From positions 1-64,000 of the forward strand of contig JAAYNP010000047.1 of NCBI GenBank assembly GCA_012520795.1: DNA of 64,000 nucleotides, written 5' to 3'. Source of the DNA: Bacillota bacterium (GTDB lineage: Bacteria; Bacillota; Limnochordia; Darwinibacteriales; DTU012). Both the position numbers and the translations under genes were made by a program. Each line of letters opens with the position of its first letter. Position 1 is the stretch's first letter. Shown here in pieces: positions 26,610-35,577 of the stretch. Under the pieces are notes generated by a model. It had not been told where the DNA came from. It was given only the letters and a program-made list of their open reading frames with translations, and ran no database searches.

Positions 26610-26941
26610 TGACCAGAATAGAGATTTTTACAGCTGGAAAGGATATTGTGGGCTTTGCTGCTGCAGGCCACAGCGGGTTTGCCCAGTATGGCGAAGATAT
26701 TGTCTGCGCAGCCGTATCAGTGCTCACGCAAACGGCAGTCATTGGTTTGCAGGAAGTATTGGGGGCCGGCGCTGCAGTGGAAATCAGCGAAGGATTGCTG
26801 AAATGCACTTTGCCGCCGGGACTGCCTGAGGTTGTTTGGCAGCAGAGCCAGTTGATCCTGAAAGTAATGTACGCAGGCTTAAAAGCCGTGTTCCAGGAAT
26901 ATGGGGCAGAATACCTGGAGATTGAGGAGGTGGAACAATGA
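26609..26941 (+). CDS. prp: Ribosomal-processing cysteine protease Prp
   Basis: Removes the N-terminal extension of ribosomal protein L27 in Bacillota, a step needed because the extension would block the peptidyl-transferase site. The 110-residue protein has the catalytic pair His21 (in GHSGFA) and Cys33 (in DIVCAAVS). It lies between rplU and rpmA, overlapping both by 1 and 4 bases, which is the invariant arrangement (ysxB in B. subtilis). Its substrate sequence is visible in the next gene. Confidence 0.95.
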   Translation: MTRIEIFTAGKDIVGFAAAGHSGFAQYGEDIVCAAVSVLTQTAVIGLQEVLGAGAAVEISEGLLKCTLPPGLPEVVWQQSQLILKVMYAGLKAVFQEYGAEYLEIEEVEQ

Positions 26942-27231
26942 GAATAAATCTGCAGCTTTTTGCAACGAAAAAGGGTGGAGGCAGCACCAAGAACGGTCGC
27001 GATTCCATTTCCAAACGTTTGGGTGTGAAACGCTACGATGGTCAGTATGTCAATGCCGGCAGTATCCTGGTGAGGCAGCGCGGCACCAAGGTCAAGCCGG
27101 GCAGCAATGTCGGTATTGGCAGGGATGATACACTATTTGCCAAGATTGATGGATATGTAGCGTTTGAACGCTGCGGCAAGAATGGCAAGCGCGTGAGTGT
27201 TCAAGCCGAAAGGGAAGTTGTTACAGCATAA
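26938..27231 (+). CDS. rpmA: 50S ribosomal protein L27 with Prp-cleaved N-terminal extension
   Basis: A 97-residue ribosomal protein whose N-terminus reaches the peptidyl-transferase centre. It starts [23 protein letters not shown]. The LQLFA/T site matches the known Prp recognition pattern (L-Q-x-F-A before S/T-K-K), so the first nine residues should be removed to leave the mature form starting TKKGGGS. It overlaps prp by four bases. Confidence 0.97.
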   Translation: MRINLQLFATKKGGGSTKNGRDSISKRLGVKRYDGQYVNAGSILVRQRGTKVKPGSNVGIGRDDTLFAKIDGYVAFERCGKNGKRVSVQAEREVVTA

Positions 27232-27242
27232 ACTGAAAGGTC

Positions 27243-27277
27243 AAACCCTTTTGTACAGAAGTGCAAGAGGGTTTTTT
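27243..27277 (+). terminator. Rho-independent terminator after rpmA
   Basis: A 14-base imperfect inverted repeat beginning AAACCCT (27243-27249) and ending AGGGTTT, followed by a T run. It separates the ribosomal genes from obgE. Confidence 0.75.
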
Positions 27278-27321
27278 CATGATTAGTGACAGTATTCGTT
27301 CACAGTGGGAAGCGAGGGTAA

Positions 27322-28614
<1,293 letters not shown>

Positions 28615-28649
28615 GGATTGGGCGGAAGCTGAGGATCTCGCCGCGGCGG

Positions 28650-30020
28650 TTACAGCCAATCTACAGCCGAGCAAGCGAGGATATCTTCTTCCGCAAGGCC
28701 GTGGGCTGCGGCTTTATCCACGGCTGAAACCGCTGCCAGGCAGCCGTATTTGCGCGCGATGGGAACAATAGCGGCGAGTGTATCCGAGCCCGTTCCTTCC
28801 AGGTTGATGATGGGCCGTCCGTTATAGATGCGGGCGGCTGCTTCGATCACTTCCGGATCGGCACTGCTGATTATCAACGGGAGCCTGACCACCCCTTGGA
28901 TCTCTTTGAGCGCTTTGACCATCATATCCTTTTCATCGATGCCGGGCATGCCCACGTTCACATCCAGGATGTCGGCGCCTTCATCCTGCTGGTTGAGGGC
29001 TTGCTGAACCAAAAAGTCCAGATCGGCGCAGAGCAGGGTGTTCGCCAGCTGCCCGCCGGTGCCGGGATTGATCCGGCCGCCAACGATCCTGACCTCGCCC
29101 CCTAATATCACGGTTGTCCTGCCGGAACTGGCCGCCTTCAGCCGAGGTGCTTTTACCGGCGCCGGTTTTGTATCAGCCAACGCGTCTTTCAGCGCTTTGA
29201 TATGGGCAGGGGTTGTACCGCAGCAGCCGCCAAGGATCCGGGCACCAACGGCTGCCATCTCCCGCCCATAGGCTGCAAAATCGGCAGGTGTGATCCGGTA
29301 CAATGCTTCTTCTTCCACCAACTGAGGCAAACCTGCGTTTGGCTGGGCTATGACTGGGATTTGAGCAAATTTCACGATTTCCTCAAGCACCGGTAGAATC
29401 TCCCTGGGTCCGAGGGAACAGTTGATACCCAAAGCGGCAACCCCGAGGCTCTGCAGCACATTGACCACTGTCAGCGGATCGGCTCCCGTCAGGGTACGGC
29501 CGTTTTCCTGAAAGGTCATGGTGCAGAATACGGGCAGAGCTGAATTCTCCCGGGCCGCAAGGACGGCTGCCTTTGCTTCGTAGAGATCGGACATGGTTTC
29601 AATCAGAATTAGATCGGCACCTGCTTCAGCCCCTATGCGGATCTGTTCGGCAAAGGCTGCGTACGCCTCATCAAAGCTCAAAGTGCCGTAGGGCTCCATC
29701 AGCTGGCCCAAAGGGCCGATGTCCAGGGCCACCAGGCCGTCTTTTGCCGCCTGCCGGGCTGTCTCCACAGCCGCGCGGATAACAGCGGCCTGATCCAGCC
29801 CAGCCCTGGCCAGTTTAAACCTGTTGGCGCTGAATGTATTGGTGGTCACAACCTGGGAGCCCGCTGCGATATATGCGCGGTGGATTTCGGCAACGGTTTC
29901 CGCCTGTTCCAGGTTGGATCTTTCAGCGAGTTCCCCAGTTTGCAGGCCGCAGCTTTGGAGCATGGTCCCCATGGCACCGTCAAAAACCAAGAATTGGTCA
30001 AAATCAAGCATGCGCTTCAT
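28650..30020 (-). CDS. MetH-like homocysteine S-methyltransferase with truncated pterin domain
   Basis: The first 290 residues form a complete homocysteine-binding barrel that transfers a methyl group to homocysteine. Its zinc ligands are present: Cys201 (GINCSLGP) and Cys266-Cys267 (GGCCGTTP). A pterin (methyl-tetrahydrofolate) domain begins near residue 310 but is only about half the normal length and ends 36 bases before obgE. Its conserved VGERINPTG is changed to VGGRINPGTG and IDSSDP to IISSADP, so folate binding is doubtful. No cobalamin domain follows. It may use another methyl donor, or depend on a separate partner, or be decaying. ATG 30020 was chosen; GTG 30026 and ATG 30011 are alternatives. 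Read divergently from xylA. Confidence 0.8.
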   Translation of the reverse strand: MKRMLDFDQFLVFDGAMGTMLQSCGLQTGELAERSNLEQAETVAEIHRAYIAAGSQVVTTNTFSANRFKLARAGLDQAAVIRAAVETARQAAKDGLVALDIGPLGQLMEPYGTLSFDEAYAAFAEQIRIGAEAGADLILIETMSDLYEAKAAVLAARENSALPVFCTMTFQENGRTLTGADPLTVVNVLQSLGVAALGINCSLGPREILPVLEEIVKFAQIPVIAQPNAGLPQLVEEEALYRITPADFAAYGREMAAVGARILGGCCGTTPAHIKALKDALADTKPAPVKAPRLKAASSGRTTVILGGEVRIVGGRINPGTGGQLANTLLCADLDFLVQQALNQQDEGADILDVNVGMPGIDEKDMMVKALKEIQGVVRLPLIISSADPEVIEAAARIYNGRPIINLEGTGSDTLAAIVPIARKYGCLAAVSAVDKAAAHGLAEEDILACSAVDWL

Positions 30021-30047
30021 CGTCACCCCTGCCCTTCCTGCATTGAA

Positions 30048-30078
30048 AATTTCAGTATCATTTTGATCTGAAATTATA
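30048..30078 (-). promoter_or_regulatory. Promoter -10 and overlapping palindrome of the MetH-like gene
   Basis: On the minus strand TATAAT (30078-30073) is a perfect -10; the -35 is weak. It overlaps an 8-base inverted repeat AATTTCAG (30048-30055) / CTGAAATT (30068-30075) with a 12-base spacer, which is well placed for a repressor site. The regulator is unknown. Confidence 0.45.
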
Positions 30079-30204
30079 GTACACGTTTATCGGCGCAAAA
30101 GCAAGAATTTCCGGAAGAATACCAGAATGCGCCGGCAGGAAATTGTCCTTCCCGTCCAGAACAAATACAGCAAGATAAATCAAACCAAGGAAGGAGAGTA
30201 CATA

Positions 30205-31524
30205 ATGAATGAGATATTCAAGGGAGTAGACCATATTAAATACGAGGGCCCCGATTCCAAAAACCTTATGGCCTTTAAGCACTATAATGCCGATGAGCTG
30301 GTTGGAGAACGCACTATGGCCGATCATTTGCGGTTCTCGATTGCCTATTGGCACACTTTTACCGGCAAGGGTGTTGATCCCTTTGGCTCAGCCACTATGT
30401 TCCGTCCCTGGGATCAGCCCGGCGATCCGCTGGATCAAGCCAAAGAGCGGATGATTGCCGCCTTCGAGTTCATGAGCAAACTGGGTGTCAAGTATTTCTG
30501 CTTTCACGACCGGGACATTGCCCCTGAGGGAGCCACACTGCGGGAGACAAACAAGAACCTGGATGTGATGGTGGATTTAGCCAAGCAGCTGATGAAGGAT
30601 ACCGGTATCAAACTGCTGTGGGGCACCGCCAATTTGTTCAACCACCCCCGCTTTGTTCACGGAGCGGCCACCTCGTGCAATGCCGACGTTTTCGCCTATG
30701 CGGCAGCACAGGTGAAAAAGGCCCTGGAAGTCACCAAGGAACTCGGCGGCGAAAACTATGTGTTTTGGGGCGGGCGGGAAGGCTATGAGACTCTGCTCAA
30801 CACCAACATGCAGCTGGAACTGGACAATTTTGCCCGTTTCCTGCACATGGCTGTGGACTATGCGAAGGAAATCGGGTTTACGGGGCAGTTCTTGATTGAG
30901 CCGAAGCCCAAAGAGCCAACGAAGCACCAGTATGACTTTGATGCGGCTTCGGTCCATGCGTTCCTGCTCAAATATGGGCTGGAGAAGCATTTCAAGCTGA
31001 ATATCGAGGCAAACCATGCAACGCTTGCTGCCCACACTTTCGAACATGAACTGCATTATGCCCGGATCAACGGATTGCTGGGAAGTGTCGATGCCAATCA
31101 GGGCGACCTGCTGTTGGGTTGGGACACGGATCAAATGCCCACGGATATTTACACAACCACATTGGCCATGTATGAAATCCTAAAAAACGGCGGGCTTCAG
31201 CCCGGCGGGTTGAATTTTGACTGCAAGGTCCGGAGAGGCTCGTTTGAGTTGGATGACCTGTTCATCGGCCATATTGTCGGGTTTGATGCTTTTGCCTACG
31301 GCCTGAAGGTTGCCTACAAGCTTCTGCAGTCCGAGGAACTGGAGCAGTTTGTCGAAGAGCGCTATGCCAGCTATGCTTCGGGCATCGGTAAACAGATTGT
31401 TGATGGAAAGGCCGACTTCAAACAGTTGGAAGCCTATGCTCTGGAAATGCCTGAGATTACCAACCGCTCCGGGCGCCAGGAAGTGCTTGAATCGATCATC
31501 AACCGCTATCTGGTTAAAGGCTGA
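30205..31524 (+). CDS. xylA: Xylose isomerase
   Basis: Converts D-xylose to D-xylulose (and glucose to fructose) in the cytoplasm. The 439 residues have the family's usual class II length. The catalytic motif [12 protein letters not shown] gives His101 and Asp104. Further metal and substrate residues lie in [23 protein letters not shown] and [21 protein letters not shown] 30205 was chosen because AAGGAGAG lies upstream. No xylulokinase follows, so the pathway must be completed elsewhere. It fits the pentose-releasing glycosidases at 5328-11179, although those release arabinose. A possible promoter is TTGTCC (30143) - 17 - TACAGC (30166). Confidence 0.97.
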   Translation: MNEIFKGVDHIKYEGPDSKNLMAFKHYNADELVGERTMADHLRFSIAYWHTFTGKGVDPFGSATMFRPWDQPGDPLDQAKERMIAAFEFMSKLGVKYFCFHDRDIAPEGATLRETNKNLDVMVDLAKQLMKDTGIKLLWGTANLFNHPRFVHGAATSCNADVFAYAAAQVKKALEVTKELGGENYVFWGGREGYETLLNTNMQLELDNFARFLHMAVDYAKEIGFTGQFLIEPKPKEPTKHQYDFDAASVHAFLLKYGLEKHFKLNIEANHATLAAHTFEHELHYARINGLLGSVDANQGDLLLGWDTDQMPTDIYTTTLAMYEILKNGGLQPGGLNFDCKVRRGSFELDDLFIGHIVGFDAFAYGLKVAYKLLQSEELEQFVEERYASYASGIGKQIVDGKADFKQLEAYALEMPEITNRSGRQEVLESIINRYLVKG

Positions 31525-31537
31525 CAAGAGCCGCCAA

Positions 31538-31565
31538 GCCCACCAAGCCTGGGTTCTTGGTGGGC
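31538..31565 (+). terminator. Strong hairpin after xylA (no T tract)
   Basis: Perfect 10-base inverted repeat GCCCACCAAG (31538-31547) / CTTGGTGGGC (31556-31565) with an 8-base loop. No T run follows, so it may be a weak terminator or an mRNA 3' stabiliser. Confidence 0.5.
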
Positions 31566-31590
31566 CCACACTTATTAGAACGGAGATGCA

Positions 31591-32256
31591 ATGGTTACGA
31601 AATTTAAGCCTTGGAAAATTGGGATTATGGGCGGTACGTTTGACCCGATCCACTATGGGCACCTGGTGACAGCCGAAATCGTGCGCGGTGAGTTTAGCAT
31701 CGACCGTGTGCTGTTTGTACCCTCTGGTTTGCCGCCCCACAAAGATCCTCGCCTGGTCAGCCATATGGAACACCGGTATTTGATGACAGTGTTTGCCACG
31801 CTGACCAATCCATACTTTGAGGTATCGCGGGTTGACATTGATCGGGGAAGGGAAACCTATACCATTGATACGCTGCGGGATCTGCGGATGCTGTATGGCG
31901 AACAGGTTGATCTGTACTTCATTACAGGCGCGGACGCCATTGCCGGGATCATGGGTTGGAAGGATGCGGCAGAGCTTGTGCAGCTGGCGGAGTTTGTGGC
32001 TGCCACCCGTCCCGGTTACCGGTTTGAGTGTGCAGTAACGGAATGGTTTGAACAGCATGGGAAAAAACTGCATCTGCTGCAGGTCCCGGCAATGGCCATT
32101 TCATCCACGGACATCCGCAGGCGTGTCCAAGGACAGAAGTCAATCCGCTATTTGGTGCCCGAAGCTGTTGAGCATTATATACACAAGAACGGCCTGTACC
32201 TTCAGCAATACACCCACAGCATGAAGGCGGAAGACGAAGATTCTAATAGCAGGTAA
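31591..32256 (+). CDS. nadD: Nicotinate-nucleotide adenylyltransferase
   Basis: Makes nicotinate adenine dinucleotide in NAD synthesis. The 221 residues show the nucleotidyltransferase motif GGTFDPIHYGH near residue 11 and the late ISSTDIRRR motif. ATG 31591. In Bacillota nadD usually precedes yqeK and rsfS; yqeK is absent here and an LCP-family gene occupies the slot. Confidence 0.95.
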   Translation: MVTKFKPWKIGIMGGTFDPIHYGHLVTAEIVRGEFSIDRVLFVPSGLPPHKDPRLVSHMEHRYLMTVFATLTNPYFEVSRVDIDRGRETYTIDTLRDLRMLYGEQVDLYFITGADAIAGIMGWKDAAELVQLAEFVAATRPGYRFECAVTEWFEQHGKKLHLLQVPAMAISSTDIRRRVQGQKSIRYLVPEAVEHYIHKNGLYLQQYTHSMKAEDEDSNSR

Positions 32257-32264
32257 GGGCAAAT

Positions 32265-32307
32265 GTGCTAGTTGCTGCGAAGTTTCAAGTAGCACTAGCT
32301 CTTTTTG
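32265..32307 (+). terminator. Rho-independent terminator after nadD
   Basis: GCTAGT(T)GCT (32267-32276) pairs with AGCACTAGC (32291-32299) with one bulged base, followed by TCTTTTT. Confidence 0.75.
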
Positions 32308-32323
32308 TAGGGGGGTTGTATAG

Positions 32324-33592
32324 GTGCTTAGTCCCGAAGAAATCACCAGAAAGCAGCAAGAACTGTCCCAAAAGCGGGCCTGGAAAAGGATGCGCAGGCG
32401 AAGGCGGCTGATCTCAGGGGTCTTCTTGTGCCTGTTTGGTCTGCTGTTGCTTACCGCTTCCGCATATGTCAGTTATCAGATTGGCCTGGCCAAACGAGGA
32501 GTCCCTCCTGCTCCAGGTACGTTTTCCCAGGAGCCTCTGGAACTCCAATGCACTCATATCTTGTTTTTAGGGACAGACAGTACGGAAGGCGCTCCTTCCC
32601 GGACCGACACTATTCTCCTTGCGGTCCTTGACCCCGATACAGGCCATGGGGGGATCATTTCCATTCCCAGAGACACCCGTGTCTATGTCCCCGAGCGGGA
32701 TCGGTGGGATCGGATTAACGCTGTGCATGTATATGGCGGGCCGGAATTGACTGTGAAGACGGTGTCGGAGTTCTTGGGCGTCAGAATTGATTATTATATC
32801 GAGACCGATTTTGCCGGGTTCAGCAAGATAATTGACACCCTTGGCGGAGTAGAAATTAACGTGGAAAAAGACATGCAGTACACCGATGTTGCCGGAGGTT
32901 TATATATCGACATCAAAGCTGGGCCCCAAGTGCTTGACGGAAAAACGGCTTTGGAATACGTCCGCTACCGCGACTATCTTGGCGATGTGGCTCTGGTCGA
33001 TCCCAACTATGAAATATACGGCGGCAGGGTTGAAAGGCAGCGCAAATTCATCTTGGCTGTAATCAAAGAGGTTTTGCAGCCCAAGACCCTTCTCAAGCTG
33101 CCCCGTCTGTTAAGGCAGATTTGGGATGCGGTGGATACGAATGCTCCGTGGACGACTGCGTTGAAGCTGGCCTTTGCAGCGGATCGGTTTACGTTGGACA
33201 GGATTGAGACGGCGATTGTACCCGGCACTTCAGAACAGATCAACGGCGCCTGGTATTGGATTGCCGACAGTGAACGGACCAAACAGGTGGTGGACTGGAT
33301 TATCCACGGAGTACCCTTGCCGTTGACCGCTGAAGTACTGAACGGTACCGGGGTCCAGGGTATCGCCGCTGCCGCGGCCGAAATTGTGCGTGAACACAAC
33401 CTGGATGTCAAACGGGTCGGCAATGCCAATCACTTCAATTACCCGGTGTCGCAGATTATTGTTGGATCGCAGGCTGCAGCCGACCGCGTCGAGGAACTGG
33501 CCGATTATCTTCAGGCGGAAGTGATGATTGATCCATCCAGAGAGCAGATCGTGGATGTGACAATTATCGTTGGCAAGAACTTCAGCAAATAG
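32324..33592 (+). CDS. LytR-CpsA-Psr (LCP) family protein with LytR_C domain
   Basis: Membrane enzyme that attaches teichoic acids or other glycopolymers from lipid carriers to peptidoglycan. The 422 residues have a basic N-terminus, one membrane segment (about 28-50), the LCP domain (about 75-250) with GTDSTEG...RTDTILLAVLDP, ISIPRDTRV and ALEYVRYRD motifs, and a C-terminal LytR_C domain (about 325-418) starting EVLNGTGVQG. GTG 32324 follows AGGGGGG. The gene sits between nadD and rsfS, as in several clostridia. Confidence 0.93.
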   Translation: MLSPEEITRKQQELSQKRAWKRMRRRRRLISGVFLCLFGLLLLTASAYVSYQIGLAKRGVPPAPGTFSQEPLELQCTHILFLGTDSTEGAPSRTDTILLAVLDPDTGHGGIISIPRDTRVYVPERDRWDRINAVHVYGGPELTVKTVSEFLGVRIDYYIETDFAGFSKIIDTLGGVEINVEKDMQYTDVAGGLYIDIKAGPQVLDGKTALEYVRYRDYLGDVALVDPNYEIYGGRVERQRKFILAVIKEVLQPKTLLKLPRLLRQIWDAVDTNAPWTTALKLAFAADRFTLDRIETAIVPGTSEQINGAWYWIADSERTKQVVDWIIHGVPLPLTAEVLNGTGVQGIAAAAAEIVREHNLDVKRVGNANHFNYPVSQIIVGSQAAADRVEELADYLQAEVMIDPSREQIVDVTIIVGKNFSK

Positions 33593-33603
33593 GGGGCGAT
33601 TGT

Positions 33604-33957
33604 TTGAACAACCTGTCTGGAATAGACATAGCCATAGCAGCAGCCCGGGCAATGGATGACAAGAAGGCTGACGATGTGCAGATCCTGCGCATGAGCCGAA
33701 TGATGGTGGAAACCGATTACTTTGTGATCTGCAGCTGTATGTCTTTTCCGCAGATGCAGTCCATTACCCAAGCGGTCCGGGAGGCAATGGAACAGCTAAA
33801 CGTGAAATTAAGACGGCAGGAGGGGCGCAGCAACAACCAATGGATCCTGCTGGATTATGGCGAAGTTGTGGCCCACATCTTCTTGGCATCGGAACGGCAG
33901 TATTATAATTTGGAAAAACTGTGGGCCGATGCAGAAAGGATACCGTTTAAAAAATGA
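33604..33957 (+). CDS. rsfS: Ribosome silencing factor RsfS
   Basis: Binds L14 on the 50S subunit and blocks subunit joining when nutrients are scarce. The 117 residues match the family (Iojap/DUF143), with DYFVICSC, EGRSNNQWILLDYGEVVAHIF and YYNLEKLW motifs. TTG start at 33604 after a GGGGGCG ribosome site. Overlaps the following methyltransferase gene by four bases. Confidence 0.96.
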   Translation: MNNLSGIDIAIAAARAMDDKKADDVQILRMSRMMVETDYFVICSCMSFPQMQSITQAVREAMEQLNVKLRRQEGRSNNQWILLDYGEVVAHIFLASERQYYNLEKLWADAERIPFKK

Positions 33958-34715
33958 GTAGTGCTGATGCAGCCTATACCCACTTGGCACAGTACTATGA
34001 CCGGTTGATGGACGTGGACTACAGGGAGTGGGCGGGCTATCTCCGCCAGATCTGGGCCGGGTTGGGCCTTAAGCCAAGACGGATTCTGGAGTTGGGGTGC
34101 GGTACCGGTGGTGTCACCATCCCCCTGGCACAGATGGGGTATGAAATTTTGGCCGCTGATCGTTCGCCGGCAATGCTGGCAGTTGCCCGGGAAAAGGCGG
34201 CAAACGCCGGTGTTGCTGTTCGTTTTGTGATCGAAGCCATGGAAAGCATTGATTTGGGGCAGGAATTCGACCTGGTTATAAGCTGCTGCGATGCCGTCAA
34301 TTATCTTACGACAAATGAACAGCTGGCCCGGTTTATGCGCCAGGCTTATCTTCATACCAAACCAGGCGGCCTGCTGCTGTTTGACTTGAATTCCGAGTTT
34401 AAACTGCGGGAGATCTACGGCAGCAATTCCTATGCCGAGCTTTTCGATGATTTCGGGTACTTCTGGGACAACTGGTTTGATGAGAACGAAGAAATCTGTA
34501 CAATGAAGCTTACATTCATGATTAAGGAAGCAAACGGTTTATACCGCCGCGCCAGCGAGGTGCATCAGGAAAAGCTGTGGCGCCCCGGGCAGGTCTTTCA
34601 GTCCCTGGATGAGCATAACTGGCAGATCAGAGGCTGCTATGAGTTTCCCACCCTTGCTGAACCAACCGATGAAGCGGAGCGGTGGCAGTTTGTAGCCCAA
34701 AGGCCGCCGGGTTAA
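33954..34715 (+). CDS. Class I SAM-dependent methyltransferase (YqeM-like)
   Basis: A 253-residue methyltransferase of unknown substrate. The SAM-binding motif LELGCGTGG lies at about residues 45-53 and the acidic motif II in AADRSPAML near 65. A fold-conserved late region (EVHQEKLW, IRGCYEF) is typical of the group found after rsfS. Gene order rsfS-this gene corresponds to yqeL-yqeM of B. subtilis, where comEA follows. Here a SASP gene and the Rnf-like cluster intervene. Confidence 0.88.
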   Translation: MSSADAAYTHLAQYYDRLMDVDYREWAGYLRQIWAGLGLKPRRILELGCGTGGVTIPLAQMGYEILAADRSPAMLAVAREKAANAGVAVRFVIEAMESIDLGQEFDLVISCCDAVNYLTTNEQLARFMRQAYLHTKPGGLLLFDLNSEFKLREIYGSNSYAELFDDFGYFWDNWFDENEEICTMKLTFMIKEANGLYRRASEVHQEKLWRPGQVFQSLDEHNWQIRGCYEFPTLAEPTDEAERWQFVAQRPPG

Positions 34716-34722
34716 GGCAAGC

Positions 34723-34755
34723 AAAATGACGCCGGGAGTTTCGGCGTCATTTTTC
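34723..34755 (+). terminator. Bidirectional-type terminator after the methyltransferase
   Basis: AATGACGCCG (34725-34734) pairs with CGGCGTCATT (34742-34751), 7-base loop, with A residues before and T residues after. It can serve the methyltransferase and also the minus-strand small gene that ends at 34764. Confidence 0.85.
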
Positions 34756-34763
34756 AGTTTGAA

Positions 34764-34961
34764 CTATCGGCAGCAGCCCCGTTTGCCGCATCCTCTCATG
34801 GCGAAGTATTGAGCCGCTTTGGCTGCTGAAGTTGTCATCGACAGCTGCTGGCTGACCGGGGAAAGGGCTTTTTGCGTGTGAGGTTGATATCCCGGTATCT
34901 GCTGCCGCAGCTGGGCTGATGCTTGTTGGATCCATCTTTTATGAATTCGCTGATATGCCAA
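34764..34961 (-). CDS. Small basic protein with cysteine-rich tail, candidate spore protein
   Basis: A 65-residue frame starting with TTG at 34961, 10 bases after GGAGG. It is Gln/Ala-rich and basic (QQASAQLRQQIPGY, SQQLS, TSAAKAAQYF) and ends RGCGKRGCCR. No family is recognised. The terminator after it, the ribosome site and the codon use support a real gene. A sigma-K-like promoter lies upstream and the neighbouring minus-strand gene is a SASP, so a spore coat or core role is suggested but not shown. An overlapping frame from ATG 34970 (MDHWHIS...) is the main alternative. Confidence 0.5.
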   Translation of the reverse strand: MAYQRIHKRWIQQASAQLRQQIPGYQPHTQKALSPVSQQLSMTTSAAKAAQYFAMRGCGKRGCCR

Positions 34962-34992
34962 TGATCCATCACCTCCGTGATCTCCTTAGTAT

Positions 34993-35020
34993 TAGGATAT
35001 GTAGGAACGGAGAAGGCGGT
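34993..35020 (-). promoter_or_regulatory. Candidate sigma-K-type promoter of the small minus-strand gene
   Basis: On the minus strand AC (35020-35019) is followed after 17 bases by CATATCCTA (35001-34993), an exact match to the mother-cell sigma-K pattern AC-N17-CATANNNTA. It lies about 30 bases upstream of the TTG start. The pattern is short, so a chance match is possible. Confidence 0.4.
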
Positions 35021-35040
35021 GAAGAATCCTTGGCTGGAGT

Positions 35041-35292
35041 TTACTGCTGGCGGAACGGATTGTTCAACGCAGTCGCTTGATTGGCCAGGGCCTGTTCTGC
35101 CGAAGCAATCATTTTTCTTACCATATGCCCTCCGACAGCACCGCATTCCCTGGAAGTGATGTTACCCCAGTAACCGGTTTTGTACTCCGGGTTTATATTC
35201 AACTCTTGAGCAACTTCATATTTAAATTGATTCAATGCGTTGATTGCCTGCGGTACCAGCTTCTGATTTGATGAACCGGAACCTTGTGCCAT
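35041..35292 (-). CDS. Alpha/beta-type small acid-soluble spore protein
   Basis: An 83-residue DNA-binding protein that coats spore DNA and shields it from damage. It carries the family signatures LVPQAINALNQFKYEVAQEL, the ITSRECGAVGGHMVRKMI block and AEQAL. The KYEVA site is the place where the germination protease GPR cuts SASPs during outgrowth; the gpr gene is at 44733 in this window. ATG 35292 follows AAGGGGTG. It is read away from the Rnf-like cluster. Confidence 0.95.
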   Translation of the reverse strand: MAQGSGSSNQKLVPQAINALNQFKYEVAQELNINPEYKTGYWGNITSRECGAVGGHMVRKMIASAEQALANQATALNNPFRQQ

Positions 35293-35333
35293 TGGTTAAC
35301 ACCCCTTTTTGATAATAAATTGGTTTGCGCTTA

Positions 35334-35363
35334 TATATTGCCCGCAAATCGAGTTTTATATCA
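35334..35363 (-). promoter_or_regulatory. Candidate sigma-G-type promoter of the SASP gene
   Basis: On the minus strand TGATAT (35363-35358), a 17-base spacer and CAATATA (35340-35334) approximate the forespore sigma-G consensus TGAATA-N17/18-CATACTA. SASP genes are normally sigma-G dependent. The rest of 35364-35577 up to rnfC shows no clear promoter or gene. Confidence 0.4.
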
Positions 35364-35577
35364 ATGTTTGTATTGGTAAATCCGGCAATTTCTTGGATCG
35401 GGCAGGAATACCAAACAGAGGTTGCCTCAAATGGGCACGTGCAAATCTGATGCAGGAAAAGGAGTGGATGTGTTGAACTAAATAACGGGTGTTTGACACA
35501 GGTTTTATTGGTAAAAGGATTGTGAAAGGATTCTTAATACAAACCAAATTCGTGGCTGCAAGAAAGGGTGTGTAAAG

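Noticed and set aside
35364-35577. Possible riboswitch or promoter before rnfC
   Set aside because: A TTGACA is present near 35495 but no -10 follows at proper distance and no known aptamer pattern could be recognised.
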